Shown here piece by piece: positions 63,721-64,000 of a stretch of 64,000 bases of DNA. Position numbers and translations under genes: made by a program. Under the pieces are notes generated by a model. The model did not search any database and was not told where the DNA came from. It was given only the letters and a program-made list of their open reading frames with translations. The DNA comes from Mesorhizobium sp. B2-1-8. GTDB lineage: Bacteria; Pseudomonadota; Alphaproteobacteria; Rhizobiales; Rhizobiaceae. The number at the start of each line of letters is the position of its first letter. Position 1 is the stretch's first letter. The DNA lies in contig NZ_CP083952.1 of NCBI RefSeq assembly GCF_006442545.2, forward strand, positions 4,689,501 to 4,753,500, given 5' to 3'.

Positions 63721-64000
63721 ATGAGCGAGACGCGGTCCCGGCAGGTCGTGATTGCCGGGGCTGGAATCGCCGGGCTGACGGCGGCGATTGCCTTCGCCGA
63801 GCGCGGCTACCCCGTAAAAGTGTTCGAACAGGCCAAGCGCCTCGAAGCGGCGGGCGCCGGCATCCAGCTCTCTCCAAACGCGACGCGCATTCTGCGCCAG
63901 CTTGGCGTTCTCGACACGCTTCTTGCCAATGCCGTCAAGCCGGAAGCCGTGGTGCTGAAGGACGCCGCGAGCCTGCGCCAACTGGCGCGCGTGCCGCTTG
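63721..64000 (+). CDS. FAD-dependent monooxygenase (partial, 3' end outside window)
   Basis: The first 93 residues of a UbiH/salicylate-hydroxylase-type enzyme. The FAD-binding GxGxxG is RQVVIAGAGIAGLTAAIAFAERGY, followed by VKVFEQAKRLEAAGAGIQLSPNATRILRQLGV, typical of group A flavoprotein hydroxylases. ATG 63721, 10 bp after the zf-CHCC gene. The active-site half lies beyond the window, so the substrate (aromatic or ubiquinone precursor) cannot be told. Confidence 0.87.
   Translation, partial: MSETRSRQVVIAGAGIAGLTAAIAFAERGYPVKVFEQAKRLEAAGAGIQLSPNATRILRQLGVLDTLLANAVKPEAVVLKDAASLRQLARVPL

Overview
The window reads as chromosomal DNA of a high-GC alphaproteobacterium, most likely a Mesorhizobium or close relative (Phyllobacteriaceae). 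The reasons are the protein families and their order, rhizobial intergenic mosaic (RIME-type) palindromes, a CIRCE-controlled groESL operon, and frequent GTG/TTG starts with 1-4 bp ATGA/TGATG gene overlaps. No rRNA, tRNA, CRISPR array, insertion sequence or prophage was recognised.

Layout: 1-4095 carries a partial inositol-monophosphatase family gene, a TldD/PmbA protein, a glyoxalase-fold protein, and epmA divergent from efp. 4200-6027 is a pair of divergent methyltransferase-like genes in lower-GC DNA. 6188-12608 is a long minus-strand run: patatin, two M16 peptidases (one active, one without the zinc motif), rsmD and a repeat-rich pseudouridine synthase. 12789-20868 holds tadA, a lipoprotein, ileS, MipA/OmpV, HdeD, ribF and a HAD phosphatase. 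21127-26767 has two Tad-pilus-type secreted proteins with LysE, DUF2189 and CAP-domain genes. 26819-30313 is a MarR-EmrA-EmrB efflux operon. 30459-33990 is an AdoCbl-riboswitch-controlled corrinoid uptake operon headed by a DUF1636 protein. 34191-40519 has a frameshifted AraC regulator, a MarR-GNAT fusion, an MFS/lactone-oxidase/PLP-enzyme operon and its divergent TetR regulator. 40537-42254 is a divergent ATP-grasp/methyltransferase pair. 42486-44503 is groES-groEL. 44860-47875 is a second Tad-type cluster (TadG-like plus two TadE). 47888-55569 is a patchwork of regulators, a LysE exporter flanked by inverted 107-bp repeats, a small-protein operon, a cold-shock protein, GST, CsbD, a Tat-exported phosphoesterase and a truncated LysR. 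55679-64000 has a cupin, fumC, two DoxX genes, a secreted orphan, ppx-ppk, a CHCC zinc-finger protein and a partial flavin monooxygenase.

Functional themes: translation support (epmA/efp, rsmD, rluB-like, tadA, ileS); envelope and protein quality control (M16 pair, patatin, groESL, MipA, HdeD); phosphate and polyphosphate turnover (ppk, ppx, HAD, phosphoesterase); and several one-regulator/one-operon accessory units whose probable operators are visible as palindromes. The most unusual items are two unlinked TadG-like proteins that share a C-terminal Cys/Gly-rich domain, a RIME palindrome translated in frame inside an M16 gene, a MITE-like 107-bp repeat pair around lysE, and a DUF1636 protein leading the B12-riboswitch operon.
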